From Eonycteris spelaea (Eukaryota; Chordata; Mammalia; Chiroptera; Pteropodidae): a stretch of 64,000 bases of DNA. How positions within the stretch are numbered: position 1 is the stretch's first letter; each line of letters begins with the position of its first letter. Positions 36,402-48,737 of this stretch are shown one piece after another. The stretch covers positions 124,001 through 188,000 of the forward strand of contig PUFA01000068.1 in the NCBI GenBank assembly GCA_003508835.1. Reading direction: 5' to 3'. The notes below the pieces were generated by a model. It was not told where the DNA came from. It did not search any database and was given only the letters and a program-made list of their open reading frames with translations. A program made the position numbers and the translations under genes.

Positions 36402-36794
36402 ATAAGAGCTTATTTCAAATCAACTGAGAAGAAATCTAAGAAATGAGACTGATTCCAGGCTCTGTAAGCAGCTCTTAAAGATTTATACTGTCTGTAGAGC
36501 AAGGCTGTCTTTCCAACAAGGTCGATGCTTTACCTTCATCTGTTAGAGCAGATCTTCCAACCAGTCTGCAGAGATGAAAAACATAACAATAAATACCCTG
36601 GGAAAAACAAACAAGCAATTAAAAGAAAATGGAGAGGGCAAAGACAGGTGAAAGCAAACAAATAAATATGTAGTAGATATCCCCTATTACAAGGAAGGAA
36701 AAAAAGAGGAGGGGGAGGAAGAAGGGAGAGAGATGGTTTTGGCATTGAGAAAGCAGGATAAAAACATCTATATTTAAAAACAGTAATCATTTAT

Positions 36795-37020
36795 TAATAG
36801 TTAATATTTTGCCCCTTAAATTGGGCTAAGAACTCTTCCATGAACTTAACATTTACAAACTCAATTCTCTTCATCACAACCCTGTCACATAGGGATTGCT
36901 ATTAAATCTATTTTACAGATAAGAAAGTTAATATATGGAGAGATCAAAAATTGCATAAATAGGCAGTGGAGTTATGGTTCACATCCAAGAAATGCTATAC
37001 TGCTAATCCCTAGACTACAG
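36795..37020 (-). mobile_element. MIR SINE
   Basis: A fairly complete antisense MIR: aagaactcttccatgaactt, cttcatcacaaccctgtcac, ttttacagataagaaagtta, and aatgctatactgctaatccc. Confidence 0.75.
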
Positions 37021-37099
37021 GACACATCTCAAATTTATGGGTTACTTTTTGTGTACCAGCAGATATCTTTATCTTATAAGATATACACCATACGTATTT

Positions 37100-37178
37100 A
37101 TATTTTTTATATATCTCTATTTTATATATATTTATTATATAATATATGTATGTGTGTATATATGTGTGTGTGTGTGTA
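37100..37178. repeat. (TA)n/(TG)n microsatellite
   Basis: TA-rich sequence grades into TGTG repeats ending at 37178, at the left border of a MIR fragment. Confidence 0.9.
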
Positions 37179-37262
37179 TCTTAGAACAACCCTGAGAGAT
37201 AGGCATTTGTCTCTATTTTATAGATGAGAAACAGAGACTTAGAGAAAAATGCCCCAAATTCA
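37179..37262 (-). mobile_element. MIR SINE fragment
   Basis: Antisense MIR core: caaccctgagagataggcat then ctattttatagatgagaaac and agagacttagag. Confidence 0.7.
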
Positions 37263-38310
37263 GATGGCTTAACACAATTTCAGTGGTTTATTTTCTTCTT
37301 ATTGCATTTTTGAGGGGAAAAAAAGTCATTTTATGATGCTTTGTTTCGATAAAAAACTGTAATTAAAGAACTGGTTCCCACCTATATGTTTCCTGCTGCC
37401 ACAAAATAATATATTATTAAAAGGAGATCCTGTGACTGAGAGAGAAAAATACAGATTTTGAGTCATATCTAAGCTTTCCCAGCCCCTGGATGTACTTCTA
37501 AGCAATTTTGCTCAACCTTGTTGAGAACCTGTTTATCAAGAAAATTGAAAGGATTGGTATTTTTTCATATCATAGCAATATAGGTTGTAAAATGTGTTTA
37601 TCTTGTAAGAAGTGCTCAGTAAATAAAAGCCAGTTTGAATTTTTAATCGCTTTATTTATCTGTGCTTTTATTTTAAGGAGGACTCTAATTTATGAGAGCA
37701 ATTTTAAAAAATCAGAACCAAGAAATTTAAAAAAAAAAAAGAAAGAAGGAAAAAAAAAAGCTCTCAGAAAGAGTTATGAAAGCCTGAGACAGACTGGCTG
37801 GCTGGTTTCAGAGATTAGTTCAGTAGAAATGGTACCCATTAGTAGCTTTTAAAAAGGGAAAGGACTATATATAGAGAAAAAAGATTATATAGAGTGTCAG
37901 TCAGCATAACTAACAATGTAACTGGGCTACTATCATAGATGAAGAAAAGGTTTTAAAACATTGTTTCAAAACATTGCTCAGTGTATCCAGATCTCACTTC
38001 TATTAAAGTGTCTAGTGGCTGGAATTGTCTGCTCTAAAACTATCATAACTACTCTTGAATGTGCTATTTGGCAGTTTTTCTTTTGCCCTCTAACCATAAC
38101 TGAATTATCTCTTCTGAAAATCACACCTCTCTATACTAGGAATCAGTGAGTGAAACCCAGATTCAAAATATAGTGGGAGCCTTCTTGCCAGCAGGAATCC
38201 CATTAAAGAAAACCTTTTAATGGCAAGAATCTATTAAGCTGTGTCTTCCAAGGGAAGGGGTGGGTACAAGGGCCATTACCTAACAGAATTAAAATAAGAT
38301 TGAGCAAAGG
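37263..38310. other. Unassigned DNA
   Basis: A plus-strand open frame of 114 codons (37508-37852) spans A-rich low-complexity DNA (37729-37760, lysine codons) and has no family resemblance. I treat it as chance. No repeat is nameable. Confidence 0.35.
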
Positions 38311-38319
38311 GCTGCAAAT

Positions 38320-38880
38320 TATTCTTCAAGAAATCATTCTGTAAAAGTAATGGTAATTATAATTATTGGTTTTTATGGGACAGTCTTGCTTTCCTGGAAT
38401 TTTGTTCTTCTTAATTAAACTATTCTGTTAAATAAATAAGGTGATTTAATTTTTACAGTTTTTAAGACTTTTTAGACAATTTAGTTTATAAATGAAAACA
38501 ATTATCTGATGACATATCCTGATTTTAAGATTATACTATTGTCAACACACATAGAAAACTATCACCATGATATGACATTTCCATATACAATTATCTGATT
38601 TGCATCCTGCTCAGAAAATAGAAAGAAAATAATGTTTATAATTAGTCCTTTCAGATTAGTTCAATGAGAAAAGAGTTCAAAATACGTGTTTATGCTGCTT
38701 GGACACTTATATATTCATGCCTTTTTAATTTTATATTTGTGCTTAATAAAGTTATTTAGAATTTCTTATTGTTTAATTGCCACAGACTATTAAACTGGCT
38801 CAGAGAATTAACTTTGTGTCTCAAGTGTAGTAACTGAAATTAAGCTGCTGTACAGAGAAGTTTTTGTGTTTCCATTGCAG
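38320..38880. promoter_or_regulatory. Candidate conserved noncoding element
   Basis: A repeat-free AT-rich block has many homeodomain-like words (taattataattatt at 38353-38365, cttaattaaac at about 38410) and a perfect octamer atttgcat at 38598-38605. This resembles developmental enhancers in gene deserts. The assignment is inference from motif density alone. Confidence 0.3.
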
Positions 38881-39084
38881 TATGGAAATTTTTTAGAAGT
38901 ACAAAATCACAATTCTTGAATGCTACACACTGCCCAAACCAGTTTGAACCCAGAGCTTTCTTTAAAGTACAGTTTGAGAAAATTTTAGCAAGAACTCTTC
39001 ATTCTTTCTGCTTACTTTTCAAACTCAATTTGTCTTCTTTTTTTAGGTTTTTGAATAAAGACAATTCAATGACAAATTGAGTTT

Positions 39085-39430
39085 ATAAAATCGTTTTATT
39101 GTGGTAGTAACACTTAGCATGAGGTGCACCTTCACATCAAAATTTTAAATGTACCATACAGTGTTGCCAACTGTAGGCACTAAGTGGCACAGCAGATCTC
39201 TGGAATGTATTCATCTTGCATCACTGAAACTTTATACCCATAGAACAACACCTCCCCCTTCCCCCTCCACCCAGACCATGGCAAGCACTGTTTTGCTCTG
39301 AGTTTCACTATTTTCGATATGTCGGTGGAATCATGCAATAATGTTCTATGACCGGCTTATTTCACTTAGTGGAATGTTTTCAAGGTTCATCCATGTTGCC
39401 ACAGATGGCAGGATATCCTTTTTTAAGGCT
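39085..39430 (-). mobile_element. LINE-1 3' end fragment
   Basis: Antisense L1 3' UTR of an older type: tgtaccatacagtgttgcca, tgcatcactgaaactttata, cttatttcacttagtggaat (39356) and ggttcatccatgttgccaca (39383). Confidence 0.85.
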
Positions 39431-40600
39431 GTTGTAAAATCTAAATAATAAAATATTCCTATATTCCCACAAGAAATTTGGGTAACCTCACACGGAATAA
39501 AAATAAATGTATAATTAATTAGTATCTTAATTAGATGCTGTTCAACTTGGAGTCTCTAGCTTCCTTTTTGATTTTATATCACATAGTGAAAAGTGTAAGA
39601 CTTGATTTTTTTTTTTTTTACAATTTATCCCATAAAAAGGCATGATTATTTAATCTTTATTAGTAGAGCTGATTATGATTGATGAATGTGACAATAAAAC
39701 TCAGTTTAATGGGGTGGTAGTGGTTACATCAGTAACACGTTTTGGTGGAGGAGTTTCTTGGAGGTAGGAGAGTCTTCTCTTTCCTCAACCAAAGAACTTA
39801 TCCTCTAGCACTCTGATAAGCTAAAAACACACAGAGACAGTTGCATATCACTTTTTCTGGGATATTTTTTTCTCCTAAAAAAAATTGAAGTGGATTTGGG
39901 CACATCAGAAGTTTCAGATAAATCCTTGAACCTTACATTCATGTTCATCTAGTACAGAGCTATTCCTCCAGATTGGAATAAATCAAATTATCTCAGACAG
40001 ATCAGGCTCTGGAAAAAGTCCGTTGCCTTCACTTACTAAACTATTTTAACACTTGTTCTGCTGCTCCATAATCATATGGCATTAATCAACTATAAAGCAT
40101 TTCAATTAAAATGAATCAGGTAGGAGGCTCCATTCTTTCTTTTGAGGGGAAGATGAGTTACAAACAGGAAGGAGGGGTATACCGACTCCCCAGTGCAAAG
40201 GGTCAGGAGTGTTGAATTCATAAGACAAAAAGCGGACAATAGTCATCTGAATGAAAGACTAAAGGAATGGGGAAAGTGAGAGAATGAAAAAAAATAAATA
40301 GCAGAATCGGACAGTTGTGGGTGTACATGGCCATTCTGCTATGTCCTAGCTGAATGATCCCGGAAACAAATGTTTTAAGCTTCTGGTTGCCCTTCTGAAA
40401 AATGCATCTAATATCAACCTGTTAAGGAAGTTTTTGAGTACTAAAATTTTAACAGTGCATCTCATATTACAGAGCACACACTACAAACTTGAAAAAAAGG
40501 TTATCTTTGCTTTGTTCAGCCCTTTTTTGTTGTAGAGATTACATTGGTTTTAGAAGAAATTAAAACTTTTAGAACTATTTCTCTGACTGTATTCCTAACC
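39431..40600. other. Unassigned DNA
   Basis: No gene is seen. A T run lies at 39607-39619. The rest is unique-looking. Confidence 0.35.
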
Positions 40601-40604
40601 TCCA

Positions 40605-41035
40605 AATCCCCACTTTTGTTTGGGTCATATATACATCTTCCTGTTTCAGGGAACTATTTCTTCTACCTGGATCTAAACCACCACCCATTCATCTCCTCTC
40701 CTGGCTAATTATTTTTGTTTTTGCTTTTCAATATAAATGTTACTTCCTCTAGTATCATTTCCCATTGACATACCTCACTATATAGATGAATTTAACGCCT
40801 TTTTCACATGTCTCACACCAGTGTTTTACCTTCTCTATACATTATTCATTCATCCATATGTGCTGGGCATTTATTATAATTAACTTATATTTATAATTTT
40901 TTGTTTAATTTCACTTCCCAGTTATCACATACTCTTGAAGAGGCTGTTTAGAATACTTTCCTTTATACCTTCATATCTAGTATGATGCTTTCTACATAGG
41001 AGGGTTCAATAAATATTTGTTGAGTGTTTATGGAT
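40605..41035 (+). mobile_element. LINE-2 (L2) 3' region
   Basis: C/T-rich L2 wording ends with aggagggttcaataaatatt then tgttgagtg (41000-41027), the typical L2 3' end. Confidence 0.65.
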
Positions 41036-41227
41036 GTGGAATATTTCATACATGTAAAGAATTCTAGGTTCATCAATGTTATTTTAAATTATTTAACATC
41101 AGTATTCTGCCTAGTGTTTGATAATTGTTAAAGGATCTATTGAAAATAATCTAGAGCACTATTAGAATTATGACTTAAGTGCTAAAAGATTAAATTCATA
41201 TTCTCAGGATATTTTTGATCAAGAGAA

Positions 41228-41293
41228 GTCAGTCAGTCTGTCTGTCTTCCTCTGTCTCTTTCTCTCTGTTTCTGTTTCACTCTCTCTCACTCT

Positions 41294-41369
<76 letters not shown>

Positions 41370-41380
41370 CACACATACAC
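41228..41380. repeat. Compound (TC)n/(AC)n microsatellite
   Basis: A degenerate CTGT/TCTC tract from 41228 becomes pure TC at about 41300-41328. It then switches to AC from 41329 to about 41380, with few interruptions. Confidence 0.97.
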
Positions 41381-41399
41381 AGGGAAAATATTAAGAGTG

Positions 41400-43015
41400 T
41401 TATGAGTAGATATTTGGTGTAGATAGCCATTTTAGCCTTGACTAATGTGCAAATATATAATACAGACAGGAAAGTGTCATCTAGAAGGTAGCTAAAAAAG
41501 GGTGAGCAATATATTGTAATTTCTATGAGTTACTTATTAGCTACAGAAACCTATTTAGTTAAGATTCACATTTTTCCCATTTTAATTTAGCTCATATTTT
41601 TCATTCATGATTTATACTACATTTTACCCTGCATTCTTTATTCTTAAAAAAAGAAAAAAATATATATATATAGGATTAATGTAGTAAAGATATGAGAGGC
41701 ACTACATTTAGCATCTTTAAATTCTGCTTGATTATTGCAGCACCTTTCTCACTTTTAATTAGAGGTGATTATAAAGCACCTTAGCCTTAGACAAATAGGT
41801 TAAATCTTATATTGCTAAATGGCTTGTTCTTCTACTTTGAAGATAACCCCAAAACCAAAATTGTTAAATCTGGTGAGAAAATTGAGAGACAAACTCAATA
41901 AGCAGTTGCTTCACAGGCACTCCATAGAATGATTTTTCTGTGTTAAATTTCCTTTCTAAAGAATGTAGACAGTCTAATTCTTAAATTCATAAGATCATAC
42001 GGTATGAGGCTATTTGTGTAAAGTTCACTATAATTTCTAGACAATTAACAATCATGGAATGAGGTTCAGTACACTTAAAAATAATCTTTAATTTTGTGGA
42101 TTTCTATCTTTTGGATTTGTGTTCAGACTTTAAATACTCATCCATTTCTAACAATTACACTTTGCTCTTCCACCTTCATTACTGGCTGGTGTTTTGCCCC
42201 TGAAAACTATTGACACCTTTAATAAGTTATAAGGTTGCTGTCTGTTTTCAGAGTGAGATGGCATCAGAGAAAATATTAGAACTTTTATGAATTAAAATAC
42301 ATCCAATGTTACTGATAGCTCAGGAAGTGCGAAGAAACATTTTTTGGTAGTATGAGCACCCTAAGGTTGCTCATTATCGGTAACAGCAGCTAATATGCTC
42401 TAAAGCTCAGCATTCAGTTCTAAATTATTTAGAAGTAAGAATTAGGAGCACATGAACAATGCGCCAGAGGCATGAGTTGCTAAAAGCAATGGTAGTTATT
42501 AAACACTCTCTAGGGTAGCAATTACTATCAGAAAATCGGTTTTATTTTTAAATACAGAAAAACTTTGGCAAACTACTATATAAAGTCTATGTAAGTAAAA
42601 CACTATTAAATCTCCCAGTTTGAATATTATAGATTGGGTCCTAGGATATGGTCTAGAACATTTTCACGTACTATGAGAATGCTTCTCTCGCACAGCAGAG
42701 AAAGGTTTCTCACCTTGTAAGGTCCTCCTCTTAGTTCACCAGAGTTTTAAAATGATCTTTTGAGCCATGATGGATTTAGGTTAATAAATTATTTAATACC
42801 TATGCCAGGCTCAATTACTTTCACACACAAAAGAAGCACTCAGCCATGACATACCCTAATCTTTATGCAACAGAAACCCTACATACAAATTACTGGCTAA
42901 GAGAGGCTATATAGTGTGGAAGGAGAGGGAGAGAGTAACTTTCTAGTGGAGAAACCTGACAAATATGACTTCAGATAGGTGATGAATTCAACATGGACAG
43001 TAATAACTCACATTT
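41400..43015. other. Unique-looking DNA
   Basis: No gene is seen. An (A)n(TA)n stretch at 41646-41672 may be a retroposon tail. The part at 41690-42110 is repeat-free with homeodomain-like words (ttttaattagagg near 41753) and could be conserved. Confidence 0.35.
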
Positions 43016-43019
43016 ATAG

Positions 43020-43510
43020 TGGTGACTCAAGACATGATGTGATCAAAATGGCCCTTTGCCTCGGTGGTCTTCCTCCCCAAAACACATAATCCTACTATCA
43101 TTGTGATGAAAACAACAGCTAAGTCCCAAGTGAGAGATTTTTTAAAATATACATAATAATTCTGAAAACTGTCAAGGTCATCAAAAAACAAAGTAGTCTA
43201 AGAAACCATGACAACCAAGAGTAGCCTAAGGAGACATGATGACTAACTGTAATGTGGGACCCTGGTGGGACCACAGAATAGAAAAAGCACATTGGGTAAA
43301 AAAATAAGAAAATGTGAATAATGCATGGACCTTATTTAATAATAACATATAAATACTGGTTCATTAATTGTAATGAATGTACTATACTAATATAAAATGT
43401 TAAGAATAGGAGAAACAGTAGTGAATATATGGGAATTCTGTGCTATTTTTGCACATCTTCTGTAAATCTAAAACTCTTCTAAACAATGATGTTAATTTTT
43501 AAAAATATCG
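43020..43510 (+). mobile_element. LINE-1 3' UTR (old L1M type)
   Basis: Sense L1 3' UTR: gaaaactgtcaaggtcatca (43163), the ctaaggagacatgatgacta block (43226), tgtaatgtgggaccctggt (43249), ggaattctgtgctatttttg (43432) and tctgtaaatctaaaactctt (43459). Confidence 0.85.
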
Positions 43511-44538
43511 TACAATAATCAAGAATATGAGCAGCGGGAAGTGCTGAAGGCAAAATGGCATGTGGGGAAGGTGGAGCTAATGGCTCACAGAGCATGGGCC
43601 GGGCTAGAAAGTTTTCTCTCAACAATGCTCGAACAGGTTATTTCAGCTCAAGGATTCTTCATACCAACAAAAACAATTATTTGAGAGTGTCCTGCTACAT
43701 GTTATAGAATTTATTAATTCCATCTGCTGGATGCATAGGCTGGGTAAGCCTATATATGTGTGTTAAAAAAAGACTAAACACAGCTGACCCAGTTAATATA
43801 GAAAACCGTTGCTGTAAATGATAACAATACTTGAGATGTAACACTAAAATCAACTTTATTTTTACCTCCCACTCTCATTTAAGTTCATTTATTTATAACT
43901 GTTTCTTTCATTGATTCCAGATAAAAACTTTGGCAGTCTCATGACTTGTCTGGTTCATCTTGTGAAACAAAACGTAGTCACTCAAGTCATGGTTTCAATT
44001 TATTATTCATATTATACATCTAATAAGCCCAATACTTGGGTATATCCAAAACTTTACTCCATATGCTCCTTGAGTTCTTTTTCTTGAAAGTGTTATCATG
44101 CCTTCAGATTGGAAGTATAATGCTTCACCTTTCCCTTTTGGAGTGGTTAGTCGGATTCATGAAAAGCTCTCTCCAAAGAAAACATTTATAAAAATTTTCA
44201 CTGGATTTTTAATAGGGAGTCTTTGTACACTACACATGACTAAAGATTAAAACGTAGTAACTAGTAAAGATCTCTGTTTCAAGGATTTCCATTGTAATTG
44301 CTACATGCAATTCAGAGCCTCTTTTGAGATGCAATGCTAATTGTCCATTGATACCTCAATCAGAGTTTCCACTTTAAAATTCTATTACATGTATGTGTGA
44401 GTACATGTATATTACTTAATAAGTAACTTACAAGAATAAATGTAAAGGGAGTTCTAGATGAACCTACAAGTACTTATTCACTATAATATGGTTCCCAAAG
44501 TACTACCCAAGAGTAGTAGCAACAATATGGCATAGAAA
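43511..44538. other. Unassigned DNA
   Basis: No gene or nameable repeat is seen. Confidence 0.35.
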
Positions 44539-44540
44539 CA

Positions 44541-44645
44541 GGGTTGCAAGATAAAATGCAGGACACCCAGTTAAATTTGAATTCATATAAAAAGTGATTT
44601 TTTTTTAGTGTAAGTGTGTCATACGTAGTACATGAAACACACAAA
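44541..44645. mobile_element. Partial DNA-transposon MITE
   Basis: The wording gggttgcaagataaaatgca then ggacacccagttaaatttga and tttttttagtgtaagtgtgt matches one arm of a common palindromic mammalian MITE. The second arm is decayed. A GTTTT-rich run follows at 44690-44722. Confidence 0.5.
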
Positions 44646-44744
44646 AAAGTTATTTTTATTCATTTAAAATTTTATTTTAGCTGTTCTATTGTTTTGTTTT
44701 TTTGTTTGTTTTGTTTTGTTTGCTAAATCTGATAACACTACTTG

Positions 44745-44885
44745 AGAACTTGTTTGAAATGTGAATTCCCAGGTCATTCCCAAACCTACTGAGTCAGATA
44801 TTCTAGAGCTGGATTCTAGAAGTTTCTTTTTTCAGAAACCCTGTAGCTCGGATCGGCACTAAAGAGTGAGAACCACTGCTCCAGG
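44745..44885. mobile_element. MER5A-type hAT transposon remnant
   Basis: gagaacttgtttgaaatgtg, cccaaacctactgagtcaga, and the terminal repeat gagtgagaaccactgctcc identify a MER5A-group (hAT-Charlie) element. Confidence 0.75.
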
Positions 44886-46430
44886 TATTAGGAATCTCTT
44901 AACCAGCAATCTCGATGGTGCACTCAATCTGGTCCTTCTTTTACAAGCTACCAGTAGACTCATTCTTGTCAAGCACCTGCATTAAAGGGAAATATATCTG
45001 GTGGTAAAGTAGTGTAATTTTTATACTAATGAAAGGAGTCTGGAAGGGAAAAGAGTCTGAAATGATTGGTGTGCTAGATATAAGCCTCGCTGAGTTAAGA
45101 TTTCTGGGTTTTGATTCATTGTATGAGGGACAAGTCTGCCTTAATGACATTTTTCCTGTGTCTCTGATTCTCAGTTTCTAGAATAGTTTTTAGCTGAAAC
45201 AAGAGCAGTTCATGCCAGATTCCTCCCCTGAAATGTTCTCATGTTTAGAGAATACCTGGGATTTACTGGGATACATCTTCTTACTCTATAATTAAATTAC
45301 CCAAGTATTGCTGAGAAAGACTGCCACCAAGAAATCATGCTATGGCGCACTGGCACCTTTAATTTGGTCCCCTTAAATATGATGTTTCATTTTAGATTCA
45401 CAATATGTAACATTAGCTTTTCACAGGGATGCTACTCTGTCTCATTCAGTTTTCTTTTCTACTCTGGCATCTTTTGTCCAGTAACAAATACATCTGAGTC
45501 TGAGTCTTACTATCTGCGACTACTTAATAAGCAGTGTGTAAAATACCGAATATTCTCACTTAACCACAGTAACTCATCAACTGTATTTCTATTTCTTACC
45601 TATTTCTGGGGCTAATTGCTATTGAACAAATTTCTACTAATGCAGGAAGTTGAGGAGATATGACTCTTCATGAATATAAATGCATTCCACTGACACATTC
45701 TATAAAATGTTTTCTGTTTAAGGTCATGGAAAGGAAGGAAATTGACATTTATTGGATGTTGACTTTGTGCCAGGTACTATACAACATGCTTTACATATTT
45801 GTCTCAATACAGGAATCTTTTTTTCTATTCTTACCACTCTTCTGCTGCTCAAAATCTCTTATTTTGAAGAATGGTATTTTTAAGCCTAAAGTGATTTGAA
45901 AGGACAGAGAAAATAAACCATGTAGATCTCAGTGGAAAAAAATGGGGAATATGAGAAATGGATCCCTAGGAACTGAAGAAAGTAATAAATACTTTTTTTT
46001 TTAGCTTCAAATTTTCCAGTGTAAGAAGAGCAGGAATAAGAGAGCCCATGCAATATATTATGGTGTTAGATTAGAAGAGAGACAAAGAAAGAAAAAGGGG
46101 AAATTAAGAATGAGAGGGGCAAAAATGCAGAAGCAAAAGTATGATCGTGTGGAGAGTTTCAAGCAAAATTTATTTTGTTCTCAAGATAAAGCAGTAGGTG
46201 AGCACTGTGACAACTTGAGTGTATAGTGCCTGTATTATTAGTTAAAATGCTTTTAGAAGCATAAAAATTTTACTACCAATTCAAATTGAGAGGCAAATTA
46301 TGATTCCATCATGATTATATAAAGAAACTTGAACAAATTATATGCGTTTACCCTTTAAAAATGAGAAGATTAATTAAGCAGTATATTACTTCTAGAACCA
46401 TGCTACCAGAATAGGACCACTTGCTCTGAA
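44886..46430. other. Unassigned DNA with a MIR scrap
   Basis: At about 45745-45810 tttattggatgttgactttg then tgccaggtactatacaacat is antisense MIR. Open frames at 45337-45615 and 45660-45899 (plus) have no motif. No gene is supported. Confidence 0.4.
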
Positions 46431-46439
46431 GTGGCAAGA

Positions 46440-46540
46440 TGAGTTTAGCTACATAGAGGAGATAAGTAATTGCTGAGCCCAGGGCTTCCTGGCACATAGT
46501 CAGTCTTCAGGAAATATCTGCTAAATTAATGAAAATCAGA
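46440..46540 (+). mobile_element. L2/MIR 3' tail
   Basis: ggcttcctggcacatagtca then gtcttcaggaaatatctgct is the shared L2/MIR 3' end wording. Confidence 0.5.
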
Positions 46541-46631
46541 ATACTAGCATTTATAAAACACGTTGCCTCAACACGTTTGAATTTGCTTCAGTTTTTTTCA
46601 TTTATTTTTTCTGATTCAAGGCAATAGTTGG

Positions 46632-46802
46632 ATCAATAGTGTGTGAGAGAGAACCACTTGGAGGATTTATTAAGATTGTTGGGCCCTACTCCTAAAGTTT
46701 GTTTCAGTAGTCTTGGAGTCTGGCTTGAGAATCTGAATTTATAACAATTCCTTAGGTCAAGCTGACACGCTAGTCTGGGACCACACTTTAAAAACAATTG
46801 GT
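46632..46802. mobile_element. MER5A-type hAT transposon
   Basis: gttgggccctactcctaaag, ttcagtagtcttggagtctg, gagaatctgaatttataac, and a terminal gggaccacactttaaaaa mark a near full-length MER5A-group element, in the orientation opposite to common deposits. The minus-strand open frame across it is a shadow. Confidence 0.8.
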
Positions 46803-47190
46803 ATGTGTCTTCAACAAGTCCCCTGTATTCTTTCCACAAACAGGATCAGGTGAAGAAAGAAATTCAGAATAAGAAGGAAAAAATGAAAAAGGGAGAGACT
46901 CTAACAACCTATAAGCATGACAAGCAATGCAGGGTACAGTATGTTCCTTTGTGATAAAACACAGCTTTTTGATAAAGCTTTTTTATGAGTTTTTGTATTA
47001 AAATTCAAACTGCCTATTCCATGTGGATTTATTCATTCAAAAACTATCTTTGAGGTTTATGCAAGATGACATGCACTATAAGCAGTACATACAGATTAAA
47101 AGGTACAGGAAATAAAATCGTTTCTATTCTTAAAAAAGATAGTCTAGATTAAACGTAGCAACTATATTTTATCCCATGTGTAAACACCAC
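46803..47190. other. Unassigned DNA
   Basis: No gene or repeat is recognised. Confidence 0.35.
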
Positions 47191-47194
47191 TTGA

Positions 47195-47400
47195 TTTACA
47201 GTAGCATCCTGCAGTGCTATGTTAGAAAGAATTCTGATCTCAAGTTTCTGCTGTTCAACATTGTAGCCATTAGACACATGTAGCTTTTTAAAAATGAATT
47301 AATTAAAATCAATTAAAATGTATTCCTTAGTCACACTAGCAAATGCTCAAAATCTGTATTGGGAAGTGCAGAATGAAGTCCATCTGGGCAGCACTGTTCT
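47195..47400. mobile_element. hAT-type MITE
   Basis: A diverged copy of the mammalian hAT MITE with internal gtagccattagacacatgta, aattaattaaaatcaatta and an end reading gggcagcactgttctgg. A related but different-part copy lies at 51110-51415. Confidence 0.65.
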
Positions 47401-48237
47401 GGGTAAAGAAGGAAGAGGGAGTCAGGAGTATAGAAACTCTCTTCCTGAAGATCCCTGAAAAATAATTATTGAAACAAGAGGAAAAATCACAGACTTTTTC
47501 TAATGAAATGGGCATAAAATGGCAGGCTAGCCAAATAGATTTAGAAGGCTCAGCAGGACTCTCTGCTCATCCTCACAGAAGCATTACAAAAAAAAAAAAA
47601 AAGGTATGTAGATACGACCCTAAAAATGTTCAATAGAACTCTGCAAGTTGGAAAGCAGTTTGCTAAAGACAAGAGTAGGGAGTTCACAGAAAGCTTCTGA
47701 AAGATCCTCAAACTCAAACTCCTACTACTTCAGTCACAGCAGGGGCAGCAATTCTATAGCCTAGGGGAAATCTAGGAGCAAAGGCTGAAATAATGCCAAC
47801 AGTGAGCTAAAGGCTAAAAAAGAAACAATCATATCAGGGTTTTTGAGCAAGAGTGTTATTAGCCTTTTTGATAGAATGGTTCTTTTCTATGCAAAATTGT
47901 CTAAAACATTATAAGATCATTCGAATCATTGAGTTTGGGTTATTAAATGCCAGTAGCATTCCAGTTATTGACAAAAGTTAGTATTGCCATCCCCCACCCA
48001 CCACTGCCAAGTTTTCAAAAATCCTTCTAGGGATGTAGTAGTAGGTGAGAACACCAAGGAGTCTGTGAAAAAGAAAAGTGAGGAAGGGGGTAAATGTATT
48101 ACCATTTTATCTAGGGTGACTGAAAATGCTTTCTGAGAAACGCTTAATGCAATGTAAACTAAAAATGGAGTAATTTCTGATACAAGCAATGAAAATTCCA
48201 CTTAGAAAGTATGCCATTAGAAATAGAAGTGGAAGTT

Positions 48238-48305
48238 GAAGGAGGGGAAGGGGAAGAGAGGGGAGGAGAAGGGTTGAGGAAGGGAGGAGAGGGGAGGGGA
48301 GGAGG
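48238..48305 (+). repeat. G-rich polypurine tract
   Basis: Almost pure purine with at least eight GGGG or GGG runs spaced by short A/G loops. It is a candidate for G-quadruplex or triplex formation on the plus strand. Confidence 0.9.
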
Positions 48306-48681
48306 TACGTCTCAATTCATAAAGTTGCAGGAGAGAAGGTAGATCCATGAACACAGAGCAAACTCTACAGCAAAGCCTCAAAAATTAGTGTCTACTTTCT
48401 TTCATCCTTATATACCTGTGCTCTCAGACTAATAAAAATGTTGCGTTGTGGCTATGTAAAAATGGTTTGTTGTGAAATGCCTAGGATTTAAGTTATAGCT
48501 CAAAGAGGAAGGGAAACAGTTCTCATGCAAGTTGGAAAGAGAAGCATGGAGGTGTCATCTACATTGTCTCAGAGGAAATAGACATTCTGCACAGACTAGT
48601 TACTCATATCATGCAAAAACAAAATTAAAAATAAATAGCTCCCCAGTATTTAAGCACAATGCAGCTTAAAAATTTCAATAA

Positions 48682-48688
48682 GATAGAT

Positions 48689-48737
<49 letters not shown>
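48682..48737. repeat. (GATA)n tetranucleotide microsatellite
   Basis: There are about twelve uninterrupted GATA/TAGA units from 48690 to 48737, with one imperfect unit before them. Confidence 0.97.

Noticed and set aside
37508..37852. 114-codon frame as a gene
   Set aside because: It runs through an A-rich low-complexity tract and has no family signature.
41300..41380. CRISPR-like or other spaced repeat array
   Set aside because: Plain dinucleotide microsatellite with no spacers.
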